DNA of 58,739 nt from Rheinheimera sp. (GCA_003482455.1 DMYW01000011.1:1-58739); one strand, 5' to 3'; shown: positions 17,554 through 27,090, numbered from the stretch's first letter. Notes: a model not told the origin generated them from the sequence alone. Translations and numbers: made by a program.

Positions 17554-18066
17554 ATGTTTAAGAAGCTTATAAAGAAATATCTGCCAGATCCAGCCAGCTT
17601 ACGTGCCAATCCGTCGATGCGTCGTTTCGAGCGATTTTTTCACGATGGCAACCTGTGGCATCTCAATCGCCGATCTGTTCGCACAGCCTTTGCCATGGGC
17701 CTATTCGCCGCCTTAATGCCAATGCCGGGGCAAACTGTGCTAGCAACCATTTTAGCCATATGGGCGCGTGGTAATATCCCTGTGGCTGTGGCTTTGTGTT
17801 GGTTGACCAATCCACTGACCATGGCGCCGATCTTTTATGTTTGTTACAACATTGGCAGTGTGGTTTTACAAAGACCACCGTTGGACATTGAATTCCAAGC
17901 CAGTACCGACTGGCTACTCAGTCAAATGGAAGCTGTTGGCTTGCCATTTTTAATTGGCAGCTTCATTTTTGCCACTGCCGTATCCATCACTGCGTATTAC
18001 GTGGTGAATTGGTTGTGGATTGCCTCGGTGCGCCGCCAACAAAAAAACCGCCGCCGCCCCAGCTAA
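17554..18066 (+). CDS. DUF2062 domain membrane protein (copy 1)
   Basis: A 170-residue protein. After a basic N-terminus (MFKKLIKKYLPDP) it contains the DUF2062 features FAMGLFAALMPMPGQTVLA and CWLTNPLTMAPIFYVCYNIG, with three or four hydrophobic segments and a basic tail (RRQQKNRRRP). The family function is unknown. A second, diverged copy follows 36 bases later in the same direction. It is divergent from comEC. Confidence 0.85.
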   Translation: MFKKLIKKYLPDPASLRANPSMRRFERFFHDGNLWHLNRRSVRTAFAMGLFAALMPMPGQTVLATILAIWARGNIPVAVALCWLTNPLTMAPIFYVCYNIGSVVLQRPPLDIEFQASTDWLLSQMEAVGLPFLIGSFIFATAVSITAYYVVNWLWIASVRRQQKNRRRPS

Positions 18067-18102
18067 TCCATACAACAATCGTTTTTGCCTATAGGATCTT
18101 TC

Positions 18103-18612
18103 GTGTCAAACACCGCCAAGGCGCAGACTTCACTGCGCGATCACCGCCTCGTCAAAAAGCTCGGTGATAAAGCTCTGCATCCACATATTTGGCAGCTCAA
18201 TCACCATTCGTTCCCCAAAGCGACCTTTATTGGCTTATGGCTGGCTTGCTGCCCATTGCCGATCCAAATGATGCTGGCCGTTTGGGCTTGCGTTCGCTTT
18301 CAAGCGCATTTGCCAACAGCCCTCGCGCTGGTGTGGCTCAACAACCCACTGACCATAGCGCCGCTGTTTTATGGTTGCTATCGTGTAGGTCTATGGGCTT
18401 TGGGTCAACCTGCGGCTAGCTTAGAGTTTGAGGTCAGTTGGCAATGGTTTTATCAGCAACTAGGCGGGGCTGTGCCGCCTTTGTTACTTGGCTCTGTTAT
18501 CGTCGGCACTGTGCTGGGTTTTGCGGGTTTTGCTGCCAGTCGGGCATGGAGTCGTTGGCAAATAGGCCGACGTTGGCAGCAACGCCTAAACGCTCGGGCG
18601 TGCCGTCCGTAG
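18103..18612 (+). CDS. DUF2062 domain membrane protein (copy 2)
   Basis: A 169-residue paralogue of the preceding gene. It has ATFIGLWLACCPLPIQMMLAVWA and VWLNNPLTIAPLFYGCYRVG in the same places as copy 1. I start it at the GTG at 18103, because AGGA lies 6 bases upstream; an upstream TTG at 18085 would add six residues. The two copies share the NPLT-APxFY core but differ elsewhere, so the duplication is old. Function unknown. Confidence 0.82.
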   Translation: MSNTAKAQTSLRDHRLVKKLGDKALHPHIWQLNHHSFPKATFIGLWLACCPLPIQMMLAVWACVRFQAHLPTALALVWLNNPLTIAPLFYGCYRVGLWALGQPAASLEFEVSWQWFYQQLGGAVPPLLLGSVIVGTVLGFAGFAASRAWSRWQIGRRWQQRLNARACRP

Positions 18613-18693
18613 TGCAAACGTCATCAACGCGACGAAGCGACACGGCAAAACGCGAGTCTTTGAAGTCGGCGGATGAACAGGCATCGTTTGCAT

Positions 18694-18719
18694 AAAAAAA
18701 CCACCTTGCGGTGGTTTTT
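18694..18719. terminator. bidirectional terminator between DUF2062 and lolE
   Basis: AAAAACCACC, loop TTGC, GGTGGTTTTT. It has A and T tracts on both sides, so it can end transcription of the DUF2062 pair and of lolCDE, whose lolE stop is at 18722. Confidence 0.88.
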
Positions 18720-18721
18720 CT

Positions 18722-19960
18722 TTACCGTTGACCAAGTACACGAGCGGGGTCCACGCGGGCCGCTCGCATCGACGGATACAAGGTCGCCAGCAAACTTAAT
18801 AGCAAGGCCACAGCCACAGTCAGCAGTACGTCGCTTACATGAATTTGCGACGGCAAGGTGTCAATAAAATAAATGGTTGGGTCAAGCAAGCGCACACCAA
18901 ACGTCAGCACCACGGCTTGGTACATGGGTTCAATCTGCCACGCCAATAACAAACCAATGACGGCACCGACCAGGGTGCCTTTGACACCACTGAGCCAGCC
19001 AAGCCAGACAAAAGCTCGGACCAGCACCGCTGGCGGCGTCCCCATCGTCAACAAAATCGCGATATCAGATTCTTTTTCGCGCACAGCCATCACCAAGGTT
19101 GCGACAATGTTAAAAGCCGCAACTGCGATAACCAATGCCAGCACCAAATATAAAATCGAACGCACCATTTGAATATCTTGGTATAAATGGCCTTGGCTGC
19201 GAAACCAATCCAGCAGATACACGTGATCGGTGCAGTTGTTCCCAAGTTCGCGCGCAATATTACTAGCGGCAAAGATGTCGTCGACTTTAAAGGCGTAACC
19301 TTGCACCGTATCTTTGGGCAGATCCAGCCATTCGCCCAGCGCTTCCAGTTGCACCCAAGCCTGCTGATAATCCATTTGCCCGCCAATGCCGACAATCGCA
19401 ATCACTGTCAAACTGACGTTTTTTTGGCCCGCTAGTTCGCCTTGCTCGGTTAACCGCGGCAGCATCAATTGCAGCTGCTCTCCTACGTTGACCTGCAGTT
19501 GCTGGGCTAACCCCTCGCCTAAAATGACTTGATTCGGTTCAAGCACATCCACTTGACCGGCACGGACAAACTGGTCGAGCTGACTGATCCCACGTTCATA
19601 TTGCACATCGATGCCACGAATTGATGCAGCTTTGACCACGCCGCTGTAGCGCAACAAACCATCAGTGCGAATGTATGGCGCCGACGCTTGCACGCCAGGC
19701 GTGCGCGTCAGGGCGCGTAATTTGGGTTCCCAGTTGTACAGCGGTTCTTCGACGGCTTGTAACTCGACATGCGGGATCACATTGAGCAGTTTTTCTTTCA
19801 GCGCTTGTTCAAAACCGTTCATCACCGACAACGCTAAAATCAACGTCGCGACACCTAAGCCAATGCCTAACGTCGACGAAGCGGCGATAAAGCGAATAAA
19901 AGCGCTGGTGTGACGGGTATGGCGATAACGCCGGGCCAATTGCCACGACAAACTAGCCAT
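18722..19960 (-). CDS. lolE: lipoprotein-releasing ABC transporter permease LolE
   Basis: One of two permeases of LolCDE, which extracts lipoproteins from the inner membrane for LolA. From ATG 19960 the protein has 412 residues (E. coli 414). GGAGG lies 6 bases upstream, which decides against the longer start at 19981. The N-terminal ALSVMNGFEQALKEKLLNVIPH is the family hallmark after helix 1. Three further helices lie in the last third, and VDPARVLGQR is the C-terminus. It overlaps lolD by 8 bases. The call as LolE rather than LolC rests on gene order. Confidence 0.92.
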   Translation of the reverse strand: MASLSWQLARRYRHTRHTSAFIRFIAASSTLGIGLGVATLILALSVMNGFEQALKEKLLNVIPHVELQAVEEPLYNWEPKLRALTRTPGVQASAPYIRTDGLLRYSGVVKAASIRGIDVQYERGISQLDQFVRAGQVDVLEPNQVILGEGLAQQLQVNVGEQLQLMLPRLTEQGELAGQKNVSLTVIAIVGIGGQMDYQQAWVQLEALGEWLDLPKDTVQGYAFKVDDIFAASNIARELGNNCTDHVYLLDWFRSQGHLYQDIQMVRSILYLVLALVIAVAAFNIVATLVMAVREKESDIAILLTMGTPPAVLVRAFVWLGWLSGVKGTLVGAVIGLLLAWQIEPMYQAVVLTFGVRLLDPTIYFIDTLPSQIHVSDVLLTVAVALLLSLLATLYPSMRAARVDPARVLGQR

Positions 19961-20627
19961 GCGCGGCCTCCAAGTGCCCATCGCGCATAAAGTATTGCCG
20001 ATCCAGCCGCGCTGCTAATTGCCGGTCGTGAGTAACTACCACAAAACTAGTACCAAAATCTTGGTTCAATTGACGCATCAATTGGTAAATGCTTTCCGCC
20101 GTTTGCTGATCCAAGTTGCCGGTCGGCTCGTCGGCCAGCACTAAACTTGGTTGGCCAACCACAGCGCGGGCAATTGCTACTCGTTGCCGTTCACCGCCAC
20201 TCAGTTCACTCGGTCTATGCTCAATACGATGGCCAAGCCCAACTCGCGTCAACATGTCCCGCGCAGCTTGTTCAGCCTGCGCTTTTGCCACACCACGGAT
20301 CAACAACGGCATAGCGACGTTTTCCAGTGCGGTAAAATCCATCAACAAATGGTGAAACTGATAAATAAACCCCAGCTTTTCGTTACGTAGCTGCGCTTTT
20401 TGCGCGTTGGATAAACTAGCAACGTCAATCCCGGCGATCTGCAACTGACCACTATCGGCTTGATCAAGGGTACCGAGGATATGCAACAAGGTACTTTTAC
20501 CAGAACCTGAGCTGCCGACAATCGCCACTAACTCATGGCTTTGTACCTGCAAGTTCACTTGGTGCAGCACAGGTGTAACATGGCTGCCGTCACGATAACT
20601 TTTAGAAATATTTGAACACTTAAGCAT
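19953..20627 (-). CDS. lolD: lipoprotein-releasing system ATP-binding protein LolD
   Basis: The ATPase of LolCDE, 224 residues. It shows Walker A GSSGSGKSTLLHILGTLD, the family-specific FIYQFHHLLMDFTALENVAMPL, signature LSGGERQRVAIARA and Walker B LVLADEPTGNLD. The Q-loop and H-loop (VVVTHDRQL) are present. It lies between the two permease genes, with 34 bases after lolC and an 8-base overlap with lolE. Confidence 0.97.
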   Translation of the reverse strand: MLKCSNISKSYRDGSHVTPVLHQVNLQVQSHELVAIVGSSGSGKSTLLHILGTLDQADSGQLQIAGIDVASLSNAQKAQLRNEKLGFIYQFHHLLMDFTALENVAMPLLIRGVAKAQAEQAARDMLTRVGLGHRIEHRPSELSGGERQRVAIARAVVGQPSLVLADEPTGNLDQQTAESIYQLMRQLNQDFGTSFVVVTHDRQLAARLDRQYFMRDGHLEAAHG

Positions 20628-20661
20628 TTGATTACCAAATTAAAGGAAAACGCCGCAGCGT

Positions 20662-21864
20662 TTATTCATCACGCAATACTTGAGCTGGGTCCACTTGCAC
20701 CGCTCGCCACGCCGGGTAGACCACGGCGAGCGCCGTCAAGCCCAGTGCACTGACCATGATCCAGATGACTTGCGATGGTTTCACTAACACCGGCAGTTCC
20801 ATGCCAGGCACCAGCTGCAAACCAATTAAATTCATCAAATTATTCAACTGACCACACAGCAGCAAACCTGCAATAGCGCCGAGTACTGCGCCGCTCACGC
20901 CATGACTCATGCCTTGGATCGCAAACACTTGAAACAACTGGCCGTTGGTCATGCCTTGGGTTTTCAAAATCGCCACTTCACGTTGTTTTTCAGTGACCAT
21001 CATCACCAGTGCGGAAACGATATTAAAAGCCGCAACGGCCACAATTAGTAATAACATCAGCCACATCATCGACTTTTCCATCGCCACCGCCGCGAATAAC
21101 TTGCCGTGGGTTTGCCGCCAATCCGTCACTTGCTGCACCCCGTCAAGCTTTGCCACAGTGTCTGACAATTCAGGGGCGGCGAATGGGTCTGTCAGCGACA
21201 GTCGGAATGTGGCGGTTTTATCCGCCGTTAAGCGCTGCAAGTCGGCAAGTTTGGTCACGGCGACCAGCTGGTCGACTTCGGAGCCGGTTTCAAAAATACC
21301 GGTCACCACAAACAGCCGTTGCCGCGGCATCCAGCCAAGCGGTGTGTAGGTACCATTGCTTGGCAACAATAAGCGGACTTTTTGGCCGACTTGAATCCGT
21401 AATTTGTCAGCCAGCCCAGCGCCGACAATCAGCGGATATTTCTCCGCAGCGAAGGATTCCCAACTGCCCACCAATAAACTTTGTTGCAAAAATGCCGGTA
21501 ACGCTGTGGTATCAACGCCTTGCACTAACGCACCGGTCAAGTCTTTCGAGGATTGCACCAAGGCTTCGGCTTGTAAAAACGGCACACTTTGCACCAAACT
21601 CGGCACTGCGCTAGGTAACTGGGCGGCGACTTTCTCGGCTGCGACCTCCGGCTTTACCTGTACCAACATATGCGGGATCACGCCTAAAATACGTTGTTTG
21701 AGCTGTGCTTCAAAACCGTTCATGACAGAACTAACAATAGTTAGTGCAGCTACGCCGAGGAAAATCCCGGCCACCGAAAAAAACGTGATAAAGGAGATAA
21801 AGGCATTGCCTTTGCGGCTTTGGCTATAGCGTAAACCGATAAATAAGGAGATAGGTAATTGCAT
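20662..21864 (-). CDS. lolC: lipoprotein-releasing ABC transporter permease LolC
   Basis: The first gene of lolCDE, 400 residues (E. coli 399). The N-terminal LFIGLRYSQSRKGNAFISFITFFS and SSVMNGFEAQLKQRILGVIPHM are characteristic, followed by a large periplasmic domain and three C-terminal helices. The C-terminus VQVDPAQVLRDE parallels LolE. It is divergent from the PilZ gene across about 100 bases. Confidence 0.95.
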   Translation of the reverse strand: MQLPISLFIGLRYSQSRKGNAFISFITFFSVAGIFLGVAALTIVSSVMNGFEAQLKQRILGVIPHMLVQVKPEVAAEKVAAQLPSAVPSLVQSVPFLQAEALVQSSKDLTGALVQGVDTTALPAFLQQSLLVGSWESFAAEKYPLIVGAGLADKLRIQVGQKVRLLLPSNGTYTPLGWMPRQRLFVVTGIFETGSEVDQLVAVTKLADLQRLTADKTATFRLSLTDPFAAPELSDTVAKLDGVQQVTDWRQTHGKLFAAVAMEKSMMWLMLLLIVAVAAFNIVSALVMMVTEKQREVAILKTQGMTNGQLFQVFAIQGMSHGVSGAVLGAIAGLLLCGQLNNLMNLIGLQLVPGMELPVLVKPSQVIWIMVSALGLTALAVVYPAWRAVQVDPAQVLRDE

Positions 21865-21927
21865 CCTTTTCTCAGGACTTGTCCGATTGATGGTGTTAAA
21901 GTATCGGGATCATAGAGATAAAGTTTG

Positions 21928-21941
21928 TTGCTTACAAGCAA
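21928..21941. promoter_or_regulatory. palindrome in the lolC-pilZ divergent region
   Basis: TTGCTTACAAGCAA is a 6+6 palindrome with a 2-base centre, 24 bases before the PilZ gene start. It could be an operator; I recognise no regulator for it. Confidence 0.25.
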
Positions 21942-21965
21942 AGACATAGCCAAACGGAGCACGAA

Positions 21966-22565
21966 ATGGACGAACGTCAATTAGCCATTTGGAAAGACCA
22001 GTTTAATGATCTCTTTCGTATCGACCATAAAATTCCAATCAATATTAAACCGATAGAACCTATTGATTTAGAGGAACAAACCTTCATAGCAATGATGCCT
22101 GAGCCGTTTAAGATGGCGTCCGATATGGCCACGCTGGATAAATCGATGGCACGCAGCCTGTCGCGGATCAGCGATATACCAAACGATTTGCTGGATTATC
22201 TGCGACTACAAAGTCGAAAAATCGACAGTTTGATGCGGTTTATGTTGATGCAACAGGACGACCCGAATTTTCGAGTGTTTAGCGAGAGTTACGGCGGCTC
22301 CGCGCTGGTGTTTGTTCGCGAACAGCCGCTCGAGGTTGGCGCGCTTATCGAAGCGAAATTGTTTTTAGAGCACAACAACGGCGCCGTGTACGCATGGGCG
22401 CGAGTGATCGACTGCCAAGTGCACGCTCACGGCCATTTGATCCGCGCGACCTACACCCACATCATTGATGATGACCGCGAAGCTGTGGTTCGTGCTAGCT
22501 TGCATGAACAATCGCGGCAGTTAAAACGCAAAGCAGAACAGCGCCAACTGCAAGGAAATTTATAA
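21966..22565 (+). CDS. PilZ-domain protein
   Basis: A 199-residue soluble protein. The middle is helical (DKSMARSLSRISDIPNDLLDYL, SRKIDSLMRFMLMQQ), and the C-terminal half, with YGGSALVF, VGALIEAKLFLE and YAWARVID, is a beta-rich PilZ-like domain. The usual RxxxR c-di-GMP motif is not evident, so I cannot say it binds c-di-GMP. GGAG lies upstream of the ATG. It is followed by the agmatine deiminase-like gene after 1 base, then mfd, and probably shares their transcript. Confidence 0.7.
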   Translation: MDERQLAIWKDQFNDLFRIDHKIPINIKPIEPIDLEEQTFIAMMPEPFKMASDMATLDKSMARSLSRISDIPNDLLDYLRLQSRKIDSLMRFMLMQQDDPNFRVFSESYGGSALVFVREQPLEVGALIEAKLFLEHNNGAVYAWARVIDCQVHAHGHLIRATYTHIIDDDREAVVRASLHEQSRQLKRKAEQRQLQGNL

Positions 22566-22566
22566 G

Positions 22567-23622
22567 TTGTATCGTTTGCCGCCTGAATGGGCGCCGCAAG
22601 CCGCGGTGCTGTTAACCTGGCCGCATACTGCGAGCGATTGGCAAGATTTACCCAGCACCCAACGCTGTTTCGCCGCACTCGCAGCTGCCTTGCTACAACG
22701 CGCCCATCTGCTGGTGCTATGCAACGACGCACAAGTGCAAGCCGACGCCAAACAAGCGATCACGGACGCACTTGAGCAACATCAAGCTGCACATTCGCCT
22801 GTCGCGTACCAAGTGTTGTGGGTTCAGATCCCGAACAACGACTGTTGGGCGCGCGACCATGGCCCAATTACCGTGTTCGATGCCGCGCACCAACCACTGT
22901 GGCTGGATTTTCAATTCACCGGTTGGGGTCACAAATACCCGTCAGATCTTGACGATGCAATCGTCGCCCAGTTGAGTCAATCGCCCTTTGCGGTACCGCG
23001 TTTGGCCGTACCGGTGGTATTGGAAGGGGGCGCCATCGACACGGACGGCGCAGGTAGCTTGTTGGTCAGCGCTCGTTGCGTGTTGCACGAAAACCGCAAC
23101 AACGGGCTGCAACGCACTGATTTTGAAAAAATTTTCGAAACTTATTTCGGCTGCACGCAAGTGTTATGGCTCGACCATGGTTATCTGCAGGGAGATGACA
23201 CAGACGCCCATATCGACACCTTGGCGCGCTTTACCCCAAGACGCGGCATTGTGTATGTGGCTTGTGACGACCCAAATGACGCGCATTATGCGGAACTCCA
23301 AGCGATGCAGCAGCAATTGAGGCTGATGTCCGATCAGCACGGCCAGCCCTACCAATTGCATGCATTGCCGTGGCCGCCGGCGATTTTCAGTTCATCTGGC
23401 CAACGTTTACCGGCCAGTTACGCCAATTTCTTGATCTTAAATGGTGCCGTGTTCGTTCCTGTGTACGGTGTCAGCACAGACTCGGCGGCGCTAGCTGTGA
23501 TACAAAACGCATTTCCTGACTACGACGTCCAAGCCATAGACTGTCGGGCTCTGATCGAACAATTTGGCAGTTTGCATTGTGTGACCATGCAACTTCCCGC
23601 AGATGTGATAAAGGGTATTTAG
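22567..23622 (+). CDS. agmatine deiminase family protein
   Basis: A 351-residue member of the guanidino-group modifying family (peptidyl-arginine deiminase, Porphyromonas type). Catalytic features are visible: NDCWARDHGPI, EGGAIDTDGAG, the DTDAHIDTLARF histidine/aspartate motif and a cysteine near the end in GSLHCVTMQ. Agmatine deiminase makes N-carbamoylputrescine on the polyamine route. No downstream carbamoylputrescine amidase gene is present here, so the physiological substrate is inferred. It starts at a TTG with AAGGA about 10 bases upstream, 1 base after the PilZ gene, and its stop is directly followed by the mfd start. Confidence 0.85.
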   Translation: MYRLPPEWAPQAAVLLTWPHTASDWQDLPSTQRCFAALAAALLQRAHLLVLCNDAQVQADAKQAITDALEQHQAAHSPVAYQVLWVQIPNNDCWARDHGPITVFDAAHQPLWLDFQFTGWGHKYPSDLDDAIVAQLSQSPFAVPRLAVPVVLEGGAIDTDGAGSLLVSARCVLHENRNNGLQRTDFEKIFETYFGCTQVLWLDHGYLQGDDTDAHIDTLARFTPRRGIVYVACDDPNDAHYAELQAMQQQLRLMSDQHGQPYQLHALPWPPAIFSSSGQRLPASYANFLILNGAVFVPVYGVSTDSAALAVIQNAFPDYDVQAIDCRALIEQFGSLHCVTMQLPADVIKGI

Positions 23623-26600
23623 GTGACTTCGCTATTCCAACTTCCTGAATTAAAAGGCGATGCTGATTTACAGCACTGGGGCAACTTGCATGGTGCAGCA
23701 CTGCCATTAGCCATCAGCCAGTTCTTACAACACCGTCAAGGCTTGTATGTGGTGCTGGTACCAGACACCCCGACAGCCCTGCGTCTTGAACAAGAACTCA
23801 GTGCATTTTTGCCGTCAGAGGTTGAGCTGCTGAGTTTTCCTGACTGGGAAACATTGCCGTACGATCATTTTTCAGCGCATCAAGATATTATTTCGCAGCG
23901 CTTGCGTACCTTGTATCAATTACCCAGCATGCAACAAGGCTTGATCCTTGTGCCTGTCAGCACGGCGTTATTGCGGATTTGCACCCCAGCACATCTGCAA
24001 CAGCAAAGTTTATTACTCAAAAAAGGCCAACGCTTAGACAGCAACGCCTTGCGCCAGCAGCTGGTGCAAGCCGGCTATCGCGCCGTCGAGCAAGTGATGG
24101 AACATGGCGAGTTTTCGGTGCGCGGCTCCTTATTAGACTTATACCCAATGGGCAGCAGTTTGCCGTATCGCATCGACTTTTTTGACGATGAAATCGACGG
24201 CCTTCGCACCTTTGACCCCGATAACCAACGCACGCTGGCCCAAGTGGACAGCATTGAGCTGTTGCCTGCCCATGAATTCCCCCAAGACAAAGCGGCCATT
24301 GAACGTTTTCGCAGTCGCTACCGCGAACGTTTCCCGGCGCGAAATGAAAAAGAATCGTTGTATCAACAAGTTAGCCAAGGTGTGTTACCAGCCGGTATCG
24401 AATACTATCTGCCACTGTTTGTCGAAGAAACTGCCAGCTTATTTGACCACCTACCGGCGCATGCACAACTACTAAGCGTCGGTGATTTAGAAGCGGCCAG
24501 CCAAAAGTTTTGGCAAGACGTGGAAAAGCGCTACAGCGACCGAGCGATTGATTTGTTGCGGCCCATTTTAAAACCGCAAGAGCTGTACCTGTCGGTCGAC
24601 CAGCTGTTTGCTGAACTCAAGCAATTCAGACGTATTCGTTTATCGCGCGCAGAGCTGCCCAAAAAATCTAACGCATTGAATTTAAAGGCTAAGCCCCTCC
24701 CCGATTTGACAGTGAATCATCAACTACAAGAACCGCTGCAGCTGTTGCTGGGGTATTTGACCCAGCTGAAAAAACAGCGTGGCCGCGCCGTTATCATGGT
24801 CGAATCACAAGGCCGCCGCGAAAGTTTGCTGCAGCTGTGTCAAAAATCGGCGGTGCGGCTGAAAGCCTTTAACCAATTTGCCGAGTTTCTTGGCGCCGAC
24901 GATGATGTCGCTATTGCGATTGGGTCCCTTGAACAAGGTGTCGAACTGCACCTGACCGCGCCTCTTGCCATCATTTCCGAAAACGAGCTGTTCGGTCAAA
25001 AAGTCAGTCAACGCCGGCGACGCAAACACGCACAGCAAATTTCCAGTGACACTGTGATCCGCAATTTGGCCGAGCTTGCGGTCGGCCAGCCAGTGGTGCA
25101 TTTGCAACACGGTGTTGGCCGCTATTTGGGCCTGCAAGTGCTGGATGCCGGTGGCATCACCGCCGAATTCGTGGCGATTGAATATTTAGGTGGCAGCAAA
25201 TTGTATGTGCCGGTATCCGCGCTGCATTTGTTATCGCGTTATTCCGGCAGTGACCCCGAGCATGCGCCGCTGCACAAACTTGGCCACGATGCGTGGGAGA
25301 AAGCCCGCCGGAAAGCCATTGAAAAAGTTCGCGACGTGGCGGCCGAGTTATTGGATGTGTATGCGCTGCGCGCCAGTCAAACAGGCTATGGGTTTAAAGT
25401 GGATGCACAGTCGTATCAAAAATTCGCCGATGGTTTTCCGTTCGAAGAAACCGCCGATCAGCTTGATGCGATCAACGCCGTGTTGTCCGACATGCAAAGC
25501 CCACGGGCAATGGACCGCTTAGTCTGCGGCGACGTTGGCTTTGGTAAAACCGAAGTGGCGATGCGCGCCGCCTTTGTCGCGGTTGACGACAATCACCAAG
25601 TGGCCATTTTGGTGCCCACGACCCTGCTGGCACAGCAGCATTTTGAAAACTTCCGCGACCGCTTTGCCGATTATCCGGTACGGGTCGAAGTCTTATCGCG
25701 CTTTGTCAGCGCCAAAGAGCAAAAAGCCATTCTGCAAGATGCAGCCGACGGCAAAGTCGACATTTTGATTGGCACGCATAAACTGCTGCAAGATGATATT
25801 AAATTCAAAAACTTAGGCTTATTGATTGTCGATGAGGAACACAGATTCGGCGTCAGACAAAAAGAGAAAATCAAAGCACTGCGCGCCAACATCGATATTT
25901 TGACGCTGACCGCAACGCCCATTCCCCGCACATTGAATATGTCGCTGTCTGGCATGCGCGATCTATCGATTATCGCCACACCACCGGCGCGTCGCTTGGC
26001 GGTGAAAACCTTTGTCCGAGAATATGAAACAGGCTTAGTCCGTGAAGCCGTGCTACGTGAAATCATGCGTGGTGGCCAAGTGTATTTCTTGCACAATGAC
26101 GTCGCTACCATTGAAAAAACCGCGCAGGATCTGCAGCTGCTGCTACCCGAAGCCAGTATTTCGATTGCCCACGGCCAAATGCCTGAGCGCGAACTAGAGC
26201 GCGTGATGGTCGATTTTTATCATCAGCGATTTAACGTGTTGTTGTGCTCCACCATTATCGAAACCGGTATTGATGTGCCGACCGCCAACACCATCATTAT
26301 TAACCGCGCCGACAATTTTGGCTTGGCGCAGTTGCATCAGCTGCGTGGCCGCGTCGGTCGTTCGCACCACCAAGCGTATGCGTATTTGCTAACACCACCC
26401 CCTAAGCGTTTAACCACAGACGCGCAAAAACGTTTAGAAGCTATTTCGTCACTGGAAGATTTAGGCGCAGGTTTTGCGCTAGCGTCGCATGACTTGGAAA
26501 TTCGTGGCGCCGGCGAATTGTTAGGCGATGACCAGTCAGGTCAGATTGAATCGGTTGGTTTTACCTTGTACATGGAAATGTTGGAAGAAGCCGTGCACGC

Positions 26601-27090
26601 GCTCAAAGAAGGCCGTGAACCCAGTCTGGATACTATGTTGTCGCAACAAACCGAATTGGAGCTGCGGATCCCAGCGCTGCTGCCGGACGCCTACATTCCG
26701 GATGTCAGTTTACGCTTGTCGTTTTACAAACGGCTGGCCAGTGCCAAAGACAACAGCGAACTCGATGAAATCCAAGTGGAACTCATCGATCGCTTCGGCC
26801 TATTACCCGATGCAGCAAAAAATCTGGTAGCCTTAACCCAATGCAAACAAAAAGCCTTGTCACTTGGCATCAAACGCATTGAAATGCATGCCAAAGGCGG
26901 CTCCGTTGAATTTGCAGAGCGCACCAAAATACAGCCGGCGTATATCATCCGCTTGATCCAAACTCAATCACGGATTTATAAGCTCGAAGGCGGCAACAAA
27001 TTGAAATTCACCATGGAATTGCCAGGTGCAGCCGAGCGATTAGCCCTGCTAAAAACCATGTTGGCCGACTTTAAAACAAACAGTCAGTAA
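23623..27090 (+). CDS. mfd: transcription-repair coupling factor Mfd
   Basis: A DNA translocase that removes stalled RNA polymerase and recruits UvrA. At 1155 residues it has the full domain set: UvrB-homology region at the N-terminus (VEQVMEHGEFSVRGSLLDLYP), RNA polymerase interaction domain (VVHLQHGVGRYLGLQ), and the RecG-like motor. The motor carries Walker A CGDVGFGKTEVAMRAA, DEEHRFGVRQKE, TATPIPRTLNMSLSGMRDLS and QLRGRVGRSHHQAYAY. The C-terminal D7 domain is complete. It begins with a GTG immediately after the preceding stop, and its stop overlaps the csiV start (TAATG). Confidence 0.98.
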   Translation: MTSLFQLPELKGDADLQHWGNLHGAALPLAISQFLQHRQGLYVVLVPDTPTALRLEQELSAFLPSEVELLSFPDWETLPYDHFSAHQDIISQRLRTLYQLPSMQQGLILVPVSTALLRICTPAHLQQQSLLLKKGQRLDSNALRQQLVQAGYRAVEQVMEHGEFSVRGSLLDLYPMGSSLPYRIDFFDDEIDGLRTFDPDNQRTLAQVDSIELLPAHEFPQDKAAIERFRSRYRERFPARNEKESLYQQVSQGVLPAGIEYYLPLFVEETASLFDHLPAHAQLLSVGDLEAASQKFWQDVEKRYSDRAIDLLRPILKPQELYLSVDQLFAELKQFRRIRLSRAELPKKSNALNLKAKPLPDLTVNHQLQEPLQLLLGYLTQLKKQRGRAVIMVESQGRRESLLQLCQKSAVRLKAFNQFAEFLGADDDVAIAIGSLEQGVELHLTAPLAIISENELFGQKVSQRRRRKHAQQISSDTVIRNLAELAVGQPVVHLQHGVGRYLGLQVLDAGGITAEFVAIEYLGGSKLYVPVSALHLLSRYSGSDPEHAPLHKLGHDAWEKARRKAIEKVRDVAAELLDVYALRASQTGYGFKVDAQSYQKFADGFPFEETADQLDAINAVLSDMQSPRAMDRLVCGDVGFGKTEVAMRAAFVAVDDNHQVAILVPTTLLAQQHFENFRDRFADYPVRVEVLSRFVSAKEQKAILQDAADGKVDILIGTHKLLQDDIKFKNLGLLIVDEEHRFGVRQKEKIKALRANIDILTLTATPIPRTLNMSLSGMRDLSIIATPPARRLAVKTFVREYETGLVREAVLREIMRGGQVYFLHNDVATIEKTAQDLQLLLPEASISIAHGQMPERELERVMVDFYHQRFNVLLCSTIIETGIDVPTANTIIINRADNFGLAQLHQLRGRVGRSHHQAYAYLLTPPPKRLTTDAQKRLEAISSLEDLGAGFALASHDLEIRGAGELLGDDQSGQIESVGFTLYMEMLEEAVHALKEGREPSLDTMLSQQTELELRIPALLPDAYIPDVSLRLSFYKRLASAKDNSELDEIQVELIDRFGLLPDAAKNLVALTQCKQKALSLGIKRIEMHAKGGSVEFAERTKIQPAYIIRLIQTQSRIYKLEGGNKLKFTMELPGAAERLALLKTMLADFKTNSQ

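Noticed and set aside
21150..21614. 154-codon open frame opposite lolC
   Set aside because: It is entirely within lolC, which is clearly coding.
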